A program made the translations under genes and the position numbers. Of a stretch of DNA of 64,000 bases, positions 12,331-25,390 are shown piece by piece. Source of the stretch: Rhea pennata (taxonomy: Eukaryota; Chordata; Aves; Rheiformes; Rheidae); assembly GCF_028389875.1 (NCBI RefSeq), contig NC_084664.1:63814703-63878702 (forward strand), read 5' to 3'. The notes under the pieces were generated by a model that worked only from the letters and a program-made list of their open reading frames with translations, had not been told where the DNA came from and ran no database searches. How positions within the stretch are numbered: the stretch's first letter is position 1; each line of letters begins with the position of its first letter.

Positions 12331-13893
12331 GTTTTAAGTCTGCATAGTGAGTCAGAGCTACGTTCAGAGATAGGATTTTGCAGCCGAGAGCTGCAAGGAC
12401 CGAAAAGCAGAAGATTTTGCAGACAACAACTTGGCCAGAAGATAAGCAATGACAGAGGAAATTCATTCCAACTGCTTTAAAATGCAACACCAGAATAGCA
12501 ATGACTGCACTCCAAATATAAGTTGAAGCATGTAATTCTCCTCTTCTGCCCTGCTGCAAAAATCAGAAACTTAGAAGAGAGATTTTAAAAAGACTAGAAA
12601 TAATAAACTTCACTATCAAAGGGCAGCTTCATTTTTTTCCAAGTGATTTCTCCAAATGATTTCTATTTATTCTGAGGTCCAGGGGATGTGCTCTTAGACA
12701 AATTTAATAAAACTGGGAAGACCTAAACCCGTCCTCTCGTGAAATCTGTGTGCACCATTGCCAAAAGACAGAAACGCACCATCTATGTGTCATAAGCACT
12801 GAGCGATGCAAGACTATATAGAATTTCAGGCAATTGGGCGTCTGCATCAAATGTCAACATGGCTGCGCTCTACCACACAGCAATAAAAATGGATATCCCG
12901 CAGTCCTCCTCCTCCTCCACCTCCGCAAGCATTTTGAGGATCAGAAGCCACCTCATGAATTTAGTTTCAACTCAACAGTATCTCCTCCGAAGGAAGGCAC
13001 GTTTGAACAGGACAAAGTTATCCACGTACAGCTTATAATCTGTAGCTTGCACTGCCTGTCAAATTGTTATCCTTGTAAATGCATCTAGCACATAGACATT
13101 TGTTAGCTGTAAATGGACTCCAGACCGATTCTGGAAGGAATGCCACAGCTGTATGACACAGTGGGGATTTGGCTCCAGAAGCAAGGTCCTGCACAGTAGC
13201 ATTTATTTTCCATTTTAAACAATACATGTTTGCACAAAGTACAGTTTTTACATCTTCCATCTGTAACTCTGTAAATAATTTATGTTCAAATTTCATACAG
13301 ACAGGCTGAAATTTGCAAAGCATGTGCTTTTAAATCTCCAGAAAGCCTACAAAATCAGCAGAGCCAAAGGAGGACATACATTTCTTTCTACAAGTAGTAA
13401 TGCAGGCTAGTGCCAAATACTCACTCTCTTTTATGCTTACCACTACTACAAAGCCTTGCTACTAAGACCGCCTGTACATAAGAACTAAAGAGCCATGCAG
13501 GAACCATTGATCTATACCCTAAGTTATACATACACTACTCAAAATCATCACGCAGAGCAACCCACAGAAGAAAGCAGATAACTCCCCAAAAAGGTCTTGT
13601 GGGGACCTTGCTATGCCTATATAATTTAATTACCAAGAACCCCTACTTTCTGTCGTAAGCACAGTTGTGAACAAGTGGCAAGCAGAAAGCATAATGGAAA
13701 CATGAAGTCTCAAGTACACCTGGTTCCCAAAGCTTTCTAAGTATTTTCCCAAGTTCTGTATCAGCATACATATATCTGATTGCTGGAAAACAAGACCATT
13801 TTTCCTGTCTCAAATGCATAAATATAGTACTATGGCTTCCTGTGACATTTACTGTTTTTTCTTTCTGTAACCGCTGGTATATCCTCGGTACGA

Positions 13894-13896
<3 letters not shown>

Positions 13897-13942
<46 letters not shown>

Positions 13943-13962
13943 AAGAAAGAAAGAAAAGAAAA
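13897..13962 (+). repeat. A44 run with GAAA-rich tail
   Basis: Forty-four consecutive A (13,897-13,940) followed by GAAA-type repeats to 13,962. It is one of five runs of 32 or more A on the plus strand of this window. The 145-codon minus-strand ORF across it is an artefact (poly-Phe). Confidence 0.95.
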
Positions 13963-15029
13963 ACAGCGTACAAAGTTGAGAAAAGAAGTCTCTCTTGAAG
14001 GCTTTAATCTTAACTAAGGCTTGGGGAAAGCAATTTAATCCAGGAAAACCCCTGCTGCTGATTTGGGGCTTTGTCTCCATACAAATAATACTTATGAAAG
14101 ATTTATAAACATTTGACTACGGTTGCCTACAGGTAGCCAGATGCTCAACACAGCACAAGGGGTTCGTGTGCAATCTGAGCTTTCACATTCTGTTTTTCCA
14201 AGTAACTCTGCCCTTCGTGGCCGAGACGGAAAGCCAAACGCAGCCGCCGTGCTGGTGACACGGTCCTTGCCATCTGCTCGGGGAAAAAAGAAACTGCGTA
14301 AGCACGTCTTTGCAATTAATCAAAAGACAGAACTATTAAGATAACCTGCAAAAGAGAAGCAGTGGGATATATTTCCCTTTTTTGAGGCAGCCTTTTTAGG
14401 TCAGTCGCTTAGAGCGTGCATCTGTACTGGAGACATGTAGCTCTGCCCCCAGTCACGGTGTGCTGCGCGGTGCTGAAGCTCGGCACCTTGGCTCTACACA
14501 CATAGACTATTTACATGAACACAGCTTAATATTTTAGATACCGCACAGAGTTGTTTATACTATGCTAACAAAGGTAGGTGGGAATTTACATTAAAAAAGA
14601 GTGGCCAAAACCAGTTCCATACATCACTAAGTAAGAGAGAAAAAAAATTAATTTGCATACCAAAAAAAGAAAATCAGTGCTGCCAATTTCTTTCCAGGTA
14701 TCTAAACTGAAAAAAGAAAATGAGGTAGTTAGAGATTCTTTTTCTACTGCTTTGGTACTAAATGGAATTTAAAAATCAGAAATTATTCTCGGGGAGCAGA
14801 TTAGTTATATAAATAATTGGCAATGCATTGCAAGCACCATTTCTTTCATTTCTTTTTGTTTCTCTTTATGAAACTCAAGCAGTCCAGGGAATTTACAGTG
14901 CTTTTCATGGCACAAAACCCAAGGTATCTGTATAAACAGGTTTTACACCTGAGGCAGTTTTATATGTGTAAAGCATTTTCCAATAGACGCAGATCTCACT
15001 CTAACAGGAGAAAGCATGGTGTTTAACCA

Positions 15030-15450
15030 CCAGGACGCAAAGGGATTTCACTCCAAAGTCACCGCGGCAAATTTGAGAATACCCAACGATAACCAGCGAA
15101 CAAAGGCAGAGATGGGGTAGCGTCCGTAAGGAGGACTGGCGCAAGGTCAGGGCAAGCGGTAGGCTTTTGAGGACAACGTTAGTACAGCCAGGACTCGTGA
15201 AAAGAACAACAGCAAGGTCAGAAACAACTGACACTGTCATCCTCGAACAACGTGGACAAGGCACTGTCAGCAGCAAAAAGCGCTTTCCCTGCAAAATACT
15301 GGTGGAAACAAGGCACTTTGAGGTCTACTACAACATAAATAAAGGCAACGGTCGGTAGAGGAGAGATGGGGGAATACAGGCATTGAACTCCCCTGCCTTT
15401 CGTTAGCTTCTTCCGCTGGGTTCCCACGACCGGGACCGGCACCCAACAGC
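15030..15450. promoter_or_regulatory. CpG-retaining patch
   Basis: Roughly 420 bp carrying about twenty CpG sites, well above the local background. Several overlapping ORFs occur on both strands and none has recognisable features. It is comparable with the patches at 9.4-10.1, 12.3 and 14.2-14.5 kb and may mark regulatory DNA downstream of the CpG-island promoter. Confidence 0.35.
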
Positions 15451-17837
15451 AACAAAACTGAACTGCCTGGGCTCTTCAGCTCTGAGGCAGAGCATTAAGA
15501 TGATGCATCCTGTTCCCCTCATGCTAAAGGGGTCTTCCAATTTAAAGCTGCTGCACAGTGGCTGGCAAAAGCCCCTTTTTCAATATTGCATCAAACACTT
15601 AACTAGTATTTTCGCTACGCTCCTTTTCCTGAGAAGTGCGAGCAGATTTGCCATCTCTGTCCCAACAGAGCCCCAGAAACCACCGACACAGCCAGCATCC
15701 GAGTCTGCCCTGCCCCTACCACTCATTCTGTACAATACTACATTAGCAACCTTCAAAAAGAAAAAAGAAAAAGGAAGCATAAGGGGAAGAAAAAATAGAG
15801 AGAAAACATCAAAACATGAGACTCTGTTCTGCTGCCATATATAAGCTGAGAGGAAAAACTTCAAAATTCAAAAGGAAAGAATATATATAGCAAGGGACGG
15901 GGGGGAAGACCCTGATTTTTGATCCTGGCACCACTGAATGCTCAAAACCGACTGAGACAATGCATATTAATCACAGAAGAGAACTACAAAAAGCAAACAA
16001 ATATTTTAATAACAGCTTTCATCCACTGTTGTTTGACTACTACTGAAGTTCACAGCTCCTCTTCCTTGGAAAGACGGGAGCACCAAATGTATAGTCAATA
16101 ATCCTTGGAGGAGTAATTTTGCTGGTACCTGTGAGACTGAGTACTGGGGAAATGCTGCAGAATTCATTGCAGAATAACAAGGCACCTTGTCAACAAGGTT
16201 TTCTCTTGTTCCTTCCAAATCCCAGCAAGAACCAGAAAGAGACTCTAATTACTATATTTGCTTAAAAGGTAAGGAGAGAAGCAACTCTGCTTTTGGTAAT
16301 GAAACAGCTTAATCAATGGATAGTTCAAGGACTTTGCTTAAATCTGGCTTTCTAGCTAGTTCCATAAAGGTGGTTGTGATCTACAAGTCTTGAATTGAAA
16401 GGGGAAAATAAGCCAACCCTAAATACACTCTTGAAATCTTTACAGTAACTTTTATCCTTTTCCTAAATACAAAATGATTCATAAAATCCACAAATCTTTA
16501 CATTTAAGATTAAATGCAGCTGTATACTTAGCCACATAAAAAGTGAGATATAACTATAGTCTTTCTTACTTTATTAATTTTTAAGTTTGATTCTGGCTTC
16601 TTTATCCATCACACATGGATACATCTCACAACAGGAAAATTAGGTCTGGTACGAAGAAATTCATTTTGTGTTGATACATATTCAGAAATAACAGACTTGA
16701 TAGGAAGATAGCAACCTTCGACTTGCTAATGTCAATGCAGAAGTAACTGCATCTTCTGGTTTATAAAAGCCCTTATTAAATTCCAGGATGACGCTGAGGC
16801 AGCTGCTGGCTTGTTCCCAGCATTTCCCACAACAGGCAAACCTCGGTAAAGGCCAGTACAACACAAAGTCCACATCCAAGGATACGCAGGAAGAGTTCAG
16901 GACTCTCTAAAGGCAGAACCTACTCCCTGTTTCTCTCCCTCTAAACAAGGGACATCTATCCAGGGAGTGAAAGTAAAGCAGCAATGAAAGAGAAGACGGG
17001 AAATGGAAGACTTATGTCTAGAAAACCACAAGATTACTTGCATCGAAAAGTCACAACATTAATTTAGCATGTTATGTTGTTCAATACTGCCGCTAGATGA
17101 CCAAGCAACTCTCCAACTCAGCACAGACAGAGGAACAGAGGGAACGAGAAGCAAGCAAAATAATGTCAGCAATTATGACACCGGCCGTTTAGCAACGTGA
17201 TCTGACCTACTTGCAGCTTTATTTAATGACTTTATGGAACCAGTCACAGGAACCCCTGAAGGTGTCAGAACACCAAGATTTTAATAACACCAGAAGACAA
17301 GGAGTGGAGAAGAAAGTCCCCTACGACCGAGGCTTATCAGTGCTGCATACATGGCAGAAGCAATCAGCTAGCACCATGACAAGTCTCGCTCCAGCACAGG
17401 GAGCTGCACTGATACTGAAACATGAGCTCTACCCTCAGGAGTAATTTCCCTGGTATCCATAAAAGCAGAGTCTTGGTACCAAGGACCAAGAGAAGTTACT
17501 CAAGAAAAGAGGGAGGGCAGGGAAAAAAAAAAACACACAAACCAAGAATCTGGAGCCACACCAAGATACTCCCTCATCAGCATTCAGAAGCACTGCCGTG
17601 CCGTTCGGAAATAAAGCGCTGTAACAAGAGAAAAGAAGATAAAAGGAGAACACAGAAAACAGTTTTTTCTTCAAATCTGGCTCAAACTATTTACTGATTT
17701 TAGGGCCTCCTTTCCCGGAGCTCACGGGTAGAAAGAACAAGGACAATACGTGCCCTGTGCACAGTAAAAATAGCCATGCAGTCCTTGATGTTTTTACTGA
17801 GGTGGTGTTTTGGCTGCATATGCAAGAGATTCACCTT

Positions 17838-17865
17838 AAAGTAAAAATAAATAAATAAATAAAAA
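17838..17865 (+). repeat. AAAT microsatellite
   Basis: About five tandem AAAT units. Confidence 0.85.
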
Positions 17866-18755
17866 GGCAGAAAGAGTGGTAGAATGGTAAAACATTATTT
17901 CATTTTTGTTCTTATTACAAAATAACTTGAGAGTTTTTCAGTTATCTTTTTGGAATCTACTAAAGCAGGCAAAAGGTAGTTCTTACTATACTCCCAAATA
18001 ACTCTGCATAAGCAAACACAGAGAAGGAAAAAAAAAATAGTATTTTAAAGGCTCTTGGACAGAGTTCACTACTGTGCTGTCTCCTGCATTGTAAACAGGC
18101 TGCCACAGCTCCCGAGAGACCTCAAAGGCAAAGGGGAACTCTCACTGCAGTAGGCACAGGGACAAGAGAAGGGCTTTTTAAACAAGATTCACACTGATAA
18201 TCTGAAACTGCCCTCTCTGTACTTTTTCCCTTGTTCCCCTAGAGAAATCAGCTTTGAGTAAGCTGACTCTGCACCTAGGGGATTCTCCGTACAAAGAAGG
18301 CCCCATGAGACCTTCACACAACCTTTGGAGGCAAAACTCCATCTCTCATCTCCCTTATATCATCTCCTAACACTATGTGACACAAGGATTAAGGAGAATC
18401 CCAGCACTCTCACCCCAAAATAATAGAATTACTTTTCAGATGAAGGGGGGCTGGCAGACTAACAGAAACAGTCGCCAGACCTAGAAGACAACTTATCTCC
18501 AACGGTGGACTAGTGTTAAGGTCTTAGACCTTCCTCGTTCTCTGTTGTAACAAAACCATCATTTTCAGGAAAATTGATATCACATAATTAGATGTACTTC
18601 AAAAATTATTAACAAAAAAGTGATCATATAGAAGTAGTGGCACATTGTCATAGTATTAAAGACAGCAAATGGTTAAAACAATGTTTGAAAACGCAGGAAG
18701 AATCTCATCAACCATCAATGTTACTCCTTAAATCTCTATGTACTCATGCGGTCTT

Positions 18756-18756
<1 letters not shown>

Positions 18757-18793
<37 letters not shown>

Positions 18794-18804
18794 ACACACA
18801 CAAA
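18757..18804 (+). repeat. A36 run followed by CA repeats
   Basis: Thirty-six A (18,757-18,792) run into a short CA tract. No poly(A) signal or coding remnant was recognised just upstream. Confidence 0.95.
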
Positions 18805-20269
18805 AGGCATTTAACATTGGATTATAAAAAAACAACCCTTCTTGCTCAACTTCACAGTAATATTTCAGTAACAGTGGACTAGATCAGCATGCCCTTGTAT
18901 AAATAAAAGTCTGACACACAGCGAAGGAAAGCAGATATGGTAAATAAAGAATTGTATACTCCTTACTCGCAGTCCTTGCTGTGGACATAAAGAAACACTT
19001 ATCTGATTAAGTACTATTGGATTGGTACTTGCAGTTGAACTTCACCATGTGGCTATACTTGGAACACTGATAACATTAAACGCAATTTTCTTGCTCAACC
19101 TCTATGCCCGTGGTGCGACTTTGCACGGTATCCGTTCATTTTATTCAGTAAAGTTTCTACTGTTAGTACCAATACCCAACATGGCTCAGAAAGATCGGAT
19201 TTTCTTCTAGTATGTGTCATTTGTGGAGCTCACCAAGGAAACCTCAATTTCAATGCAGCAGCTTCAAGACTACCACCAGGCTTATCTTTGGCTGGCTTCT
19301 TGCTTTAAGCAAAAATGAAGACTCAGGACTTCTGGGTAGTCATGGCAATTTTGTGTAGTAAAAGCCACAGCTTTAAGAGTAAGTTCATCACTGAACTAAA
19401 TGACTAAGATCATCACTGAAACCTGTCACAAGAGACTGCTGACTCTTGTTCATGTAGTACATTGAAAAGAACACAAAAAATGCAGTTTAATTCTCAAACA
19501 CAGGGTTGAATTTACAGGGCCACCAGTAAGAAATAAAGTTTTTTGTCCAACAGACTCTCAACCTGGAAGCTACCGCAATAACAAAGGAACATGAACAGAA
19601 AACACTCTCAACACCTTTTCTTCTACTTCTCTAATTATAGCCACTGCTCTGCACAAATGCAGGGTCTCATGAAGTTCATTAACTGGTGGGAGAACAAAAC
19701 ACTGAAATGACAACATTTCTGGTGCAAAAGCACTAAAAATGGGTATCAGATGCTGTATGTTGCAGCTATCGCAGCACTGCCCTGCCATGCAGGCTCTGTG
19801 ACTCACTTTTTGGCATGAATCAAGCCCCTGGCTCATTGCTGACATTGTAATGCTGAAACTATGACAACAATATACAGGATTACTTATTTAACGATAAGCG
19901 GTCTGGCTCACTGGGCAACTAACAACTCTGAAAACACTCTATACATTCAGAAAATTAGTATGTTAATAACAGCAGGAATTTCCATTATCTGGAATTGCAG
20001 CTACTTTGAAAAGATCCTTATATCATAAATATATCTGAAAACATGGGTTTAAAGTCTTTTTCCATTCCCAACTTCTAGTGCAGAAACTGGCTTTACCCAC
20101 TCAAGAAAAATAAATTTCTGAAGACCCCCCAAACCCTTGCAAGAAGCATTAAAATGTGAGAGCTGTCAACTTCCATGGAAATCACAACAACAAAGCAACA
20201 CAGAGAGCCACACTATACAGAACATAATCTTTGCCAGAAAATCAAGTGTTTACTGATGCTGACAGAGCA

Positions 20270-20400
20270 GCTAAAGACCAAGCACAGGGGAATTCTTGTT
20301 AGGGCACTGAATTGCAATGCAGGAGAAGCGAGTTCCTTCCCTGGTTCTGCCACAGGCCTCCTGGCTGCTTTCTGAGCAAGTCATGTAAACATGTCCACAT
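20270..20400 (+). repeat. MIR-like tRNA-derived SINE remnant
   Basis: The stretch follows the layout of the MIR core: a 'gcactgaattgcaatgcagg' type A/B-box region, then 'ggttctgccacaggcctcct' and 'gagcaagtcatg'. These correspond to the familiar MIR sections reading roughly sorted, 'ctctgccac' and 'gggcaagtca'. It is diverged and truncated. Assignment is by eye from the known MIR consensus. Confidence 0.55.
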
Positions 20401-21254
20401 TTTTGCCTATTAAAAAAAGGGAGTTTCCTAAGTATATTAGTTTAGCCCAAACGAATATTGCTAGAAAGCCTAAATTAATGCTTGTAAGACAATTCAGGTC
20501 TGTGCTAAGAGGAGACTAACAAATACTTAAAATGCCATAGATGTTTAAGAATATGCACATATAATCAAAAAACTATCGTTCCTTTCAAAACAAGGAAAAA
20601 AAAAAACACATCAGTTCATTCTGGCCATAGTCATGGTTGCATGCTGATCTCAGTTGCTTGGCAAAAAAAAAAAACCAATACACCACTTCTCTAGCAAGAT
20701 TAAAGAACTACACACAAACCACATGTTTACCAAAATGACTTCAAAATAAGTATTCCCGAAGTTGTTTGTTCTGATGGCAAGCTAAGTAACATCATCTAAA
20801 ACTGCACCCCGAGCATTTTAAATTGTAGTTCACGCACAGAACGCTTCACCTAGTCCAGCAGCCTGGAAATTCAATGTACTTAGTACAGCTGGCCCAGACA
20901 GAGTAGCAGGTAAGACCCAGCCCATCAAAATGCAGTGCTATCACCTGCTGAGCAATAAAGTGCTTTTATAAAGAAGAGCAATTTGACTCAGCTGTAAAGC
21001 TACGGGCAAGAGAGCTGGGGGTGGTGGGGTGAAATCAAACTGGAATTACAAGGAAAAGACACAAAGCAACATGGAGAGAGGCTACAGCAGGAAAGAGATG
21101 GTTCATCTAAAAGCATCAGGAGAAGCAAAAAAAAAAAAGAAAAAAAGGAAAAAAAAAGAAGAAAGAAGAATAAGAAGGAGAAGTATGACAGATACCCACA
21201 GCAAAGAAAATAATAAGATATAGTTATGAAAAAAGGAGAGTGTAAACTAACCCT

Positions 21255-21335
21255 GAACCCTAGAAAGCACAGAAATGGAAGAGACTCTAAGAAGCCATCT
21301 ACTTCATCCATAAACTTGGGACCACTGCTAACATT
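21255..21335 (-). repeat. possible CR1 3'-end remnant
   Basis: The plus strand 'agcacagaaatggaagagac' followed by 'agccatctacttcatcc' resembles the reverse complement of the CR1 LINE 3' region (in living birds, 'cacagaatg...ggaagggacc...atctagtcc'). It is too diverged for certainty. Confidence 0.35.
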
Positions 21336-22085
21336 TCTGGGGGAAAAAAAATGCAAAGGAGAAAAGAAAAATAGGAGAAACAGGGAATAAGAATTCCAGA
21401 CGAAGAGCTGTCAGGACCAGATTGTATTGCGTTCATCAGGCCATTTAGCTTATTCTTACAATGAGCTTGCTTATCTTCAGCAACCCTGAGCTATTAGTCA
21501 TGATGGGGGGCGCAACATTTCTCCACTAACGTAAAAATATATTTTGGATTCGAAGTCTCTGCGAGAAGAGGACTAACACTGGCAGTGGTGCTCCAAGAGT
21601 GGCTACAGAGAAGTTCCTTGCCTCAGAGGTACATGTGAGTGGCTCCACCTGAACCCTGCCAGAGCAGGTAAGCACAAACCAGGACCGTACATGAGGTATA
21701 ATGGCAAAAGCAGAAGCGTTAGTTTTCGAACTGGCCAAAACAGAATGTCCAAAATAACTACCACGCTATTAGTCTACATTTCCAATTGATTTCACCATTC
21801 TTTGCCACCTGCTATTCTGTACGATACACAAAGATCTTATATAAAGCAGGTGAAACACAACGGCTTTCCCCTTGTTCTAGTTTTTGATTTAAATTACTTC
21901 ATTAGTTCTGTATATCCTAAATCCTGTGATGCCTGAATGTGAGTTTTCTGACAAAAACTGACCAGCGTGCAAGAAATATCAGTATTTTCGTGTTCTACAA
22001 AAAACAGCTCTCCATTTTTAATAAGGATCCATGTAATATGCTAAGCATATACACATATATACACATCATAATTTTTTTCTTTAAG

Positions 22086-22304
22086 GCTAGACATGCAGTT
22101 TCACAAACTTCTTTAACTATGCGGACTAGGCATAAAATAATACCAAAAAATTGCTTGACTTATTCTTTACCTGAGGGTTTGCATTCTGAAGTTCTGCATG
22201 TAAATGTTACTGATATTTCAGAGACTTTTTCCAAAGTCATTCCAAAGCAAGTGCCACTAGCATATGTGCTTGCATTTGCTGAGTATTATCATAAGGGCCT
22301 GTGA
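22086..22304 (+). CDS. candidate plus-strand terminal exon with nearby AATAAA
   Basis: A strong plus-strand acceptor (a run of T ending ctttaag at 22,085) opens 72 codons to a TGA at 22,302-22,304. An AATAAA follows only 28 nt later (22,332-22,337). The 3' part reads, for example, VTDISETFSKVIPKQVPLAY. A hand count of codons after the acceptor gives G at first positions in 19 and at second positions in 6, which is coding-like. The same frame upstream of the acceptor (21,939-22,085) lacks this bias, which supports the boundary. No upstream partner exon was identified and no family is recognised. It may be a lineage-specific transcript end, a decayed retrocopy, or chance. Confidence 0.28.
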   Translation, partial: ARHAVSQTSLTMRTRHKIIPKNCLTYSLPEGLHSEVLHVNVTDISETFSKVIPKQVPLAYVLAFAEYYHKGL

Positions 22305-25300
22305 GATTGGGAAGGAAGCTGAAGCACAAAAAATAAAGGTCCTACTCATACACACACCTTATTTAATATAGAGACTTTTCCTGAATCGGGGCCTAACTGC
22401 TTTGCTGAGGATGACACGGGAAGTTTTTCTGTACAAAAAGCATGGAGAACCAAGCCCCCGGTTTTGAGGAGAGATGATGATGCTCCTAACAGAATGGAAC
22501 AGAATTGATCCTAAAAGTTGTCATTTTAGACTCGACTCCTCTATGCCACTTAGGACAGATGTATGCCAATTATGCCAAATTATGGTCAGTAAATTCACCA
22601 AACAGACATTCAAGAAACACAGAGACAGAGGCCTACTTCTGCTCTCACTGACAAAATGAGTGCAGCTGCAGACACCAGGGCACTGGGGAACGTTTCTCTC
22701 TTCTAGCACCTGTTGCACAATTATGGAAGAACAAATTCTCACTTCTGGTGCTGCTACTGCTTTTCTTAAATTCACTTTCATCATCTAAAATTAATGTTAA
22801 TTAAATGAAGTGCTATGAAGCTCCATAAAGCTTTGCAAAACTCATGCCTAACAGTTAGTAGTAATAATTCTTGGTACTGAAGTCTACAACTCTCCTTGAA
22901 ATTGAGAAATAGAAAAAAACCCTCTAGCACCAAGACAAACTTTTTCCTTTGCCGTTTAAACAAAAAAACAGTATCCTGCTTTTAAATGCACAGTTGTCAA
23001 GCAGCTGTGTCATGAAATAAATGTTGTCAAATTATCTGTGTAAGACACACAGCCGTGTCTTCTTTTATTCTGTACCAAAAGATACATTAAACTTGTTCAC
23101 TGTTTAATAAAGGAAACTCTTAACAGAGCTATTAATCATTTATATAGGGACAAACCAGCTCTGCCTAAATTTTGTCCAAAACTGTAAAGCCACAGTCATT
23201 TTAACTTCTTGCTTTTGTGACTGCAAGCTAATCCAATCAATAAGCTAGAAATTTATACAGCATTTCTCCTCCCACATACAGGAATATACTTATGCCACAG
23301 TCCCCTTAAATTAAACATTCCCCTGACAAGTTCCATAGGTGCAGGTCACCTCTGGATTCACAAGGAAATCAACATGAGTAGATGAAGCTGCCTTCTTGCC
23401 ATATTTTCTGGTCCTAGTGGATTTCTTCACTGAACAAGCAAAACCTAGTTAGAAACCAAATACCCATCCAGTGCTAAGGCTAGTAACTCTGGGAATTTAG
23501 AACCGTTCCTGAGAAACCATCACCAACAGCATGGACTTAGCCAGACTGAGAACTTTCAAATTCCAACAAAAAGCAACAGTATTTCAACTCTTAACTCAAT
23601 TAAGATAAAACGTACAGTCTTTCCCAGTTAATGCATATGAGAGCTTTGCAAGCAGGTTCAGCAAGAACAGATTAGCACCCACACTCCATGCTATACTTGA
23701 TCCTAGGTGACTCTAACCTTAAGACTAAATTCTCCTCCTTATGCCAGGTCAGGAACAAGGTGACTGAAGTTAATGTAGCTACTCTAATTTCTGTTCATAT
23801 CTGAGTCTGATCATGCAATCCACTTTAAAGTGATAAAACTAAGTATACAGGTATCATGGAGCTTTGGTTACTAAAGCCCCTGAGACTTCAGTGGATCTCT
23901 CAGAAATCTACCAGTTTTCATCCTTGAGATGCATTAATGATACAGATTCTTGTTCGAAATTGAAACTTTTTAATCAATCTCTTGATACCTAGTGACCAAG
24001 ATGGGTCTTTTGATCAACAATACATTTAAGAAGGATGGTTACTCCTCAAAACACATATGTAAATTTGCATCCCTGATCTCTTCATCAGAATTCACAGCAC
24101 AGCTATGTTACTAAATCAAATCTTTATAAGGACATACAGAGAAGGCACATTGTATCTATTGCTTTTCTTTAAAAGGTTAGTTTAAAAAGTCATGATCAAG
24201 TAAGACTAATTTTGAACAGAGATTAATCATTTTACAACAGTGCAGCAAAGCAGTCAAAGAAATAACTGTTCACGTGGAGTGCAGCACTGGAAGTGATATC
24301 TTCCCTTCATCCATCCCTCCCTGTTCTGACTAACTTTCGAGTTAAGCACTGGAAGACAACTAAATACAGAAACTAAGGAAGCTAAACACATCAAAACTAC
24401 TGTGGTTTATCAACATGGACTTTAAAAACTGTTGTTTATTTAGCTGACAATGAACTTATGACATAAATGTTATAACTAAAATGGAAAAGCTTCTGAATCG
24501 ATCACATTCTTTTGCAGCATGTGCAGACAGAGGGAAGTAGAGCAGTAAATTGCAGCAAGTAGGCAGCACAGCACTTATAAATTGCCCAGCTTCTACTTGG
24601 ACAAAAGAGACCACTTGGGACTTCGCACTGGGGCTGCTTTTGGTGCTTAATTAATGTCCTAAATAATTTGCTCTCTCTATATATATGTATATATACATAC
24701 ATACATAAACATATCCACATGTGGTTTATGCCAAGGTTGACTACTATGGGTCCGTTGCAGCAGAGAATTGCCAAATGTCAGAGGAGCCCGTCCAGCACCG
24801 TGGTTTACTAAGTCTTATTAAAAAAGAAACAGCATTTTTAATTCGAAAATGACAGTGGGTTGAGGGTTTTTTGTTTGTTTGTTTGTGTGTTTTCCCCTCC
24901 CCTACCACGGCCGGGCAGCGAAGGCTGAATAAACCTTTCAAAGGCTTCTGGCGGCTGCAGATTAACCAGCCGCCCTGCCGGGGAAGCCACCGGCCGCGGC
25001 CGCTCCGCGGCGGCGGGGAAGGGGCCGGCGCGCCCGCGGCCAACACCGCGGCCTCGCCTCCGCGCCATGCCGGAGAGCACCTGACCCAGGCAGAGTTTGC
25101 AAAACAAACAAACAAACAACGACAAGAAAAACACCGCAAAAAACGCACTTTTCCCAGGGGCTACCGACACGCAACCAGCCGCAGCGGGGTTACTGCAGAA
25201 AGCGACGGGGCAAAGCAAGCAGCGCTCTTTCCAAAATGGGGTGGGGAGGGGGGCACCCCGAAGCAAACCCCCCCCCACACACACACACTTCCTTCTGCCC

Positions 25301-25330
25301 GCGCCGCGCCGCGCCGCGCCGCGCCGCGCG
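25301..25330. repeat. GC-rich pentanucleotide tandem array
   Basis: A run of about six near-perfect five-base units made only of G and C lies just inside the putative first intron on the minus strand, a few bases after the splice donor. Such arrays are length-unstable and prone to unusual secondary structure. Confidence 0.8.
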
Positions 25331-25346
25331 GGGGGCGCCGCCTTAC

Positions 25347-25390
25347 CCGCTGGGGGGCTTGCCGGCCCCCGGGTGCACCAGCGTCTCCAT
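25347..25390 (-). CDS. probable first coding exon of an unidentified gene
   Basis: Reading the minus strand from 25,390, an ATG lies in a strong Kozak context (GCCGCCCATGG). It is followed by 14 codons and two extra bases (METLVHPGAGKPPSG begins the product), and then a consensus splice donor, GG|GTAAGG, with its GT at 25,346-25,345. The exon is 44 nt of coding sequence and leaves phase 2. It sits in the middle of the CpG island, as expected for a first coding exon. The 5' UTR would run toward 25,450 and above, through a GT/G-run tract. I do not recognise the N-terminus and assign no family. The next exon must start with one base completing a Gly codon. Candidates inside the window are the segment at 7,999-7,928 or exons beyond the left edge. 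What is seen is the ATG, the donor and the CpG context; that it is used is inference. Confidence 0.58.

Larger units (their letters stand above)
8000..24899. other. putative long first intron; CpG patches, simple repeats, SINE/LINE remnants
   Basis: No exon with solid evidence lies between the CpG island and the segment at 7,999. The block holds the CpG-retaining patches at 9.4-10.1, 12.3, 14.2-14.5 and 15.0-15.5 kb, long A runs, an MIR-like and a CR1-like remnant, and the plus-strand candidate at 22.1 kb. A possible further MIR-like trace at 14,400-14,460 is too weak to list. Confidence 0.5.

Noticed and set aside
13643..14080. 145-codon minus-strand ORF.
   Set aside because: It is held open by a 44-base homopolymer read as poly-Phe; the flanks show nothing coding.
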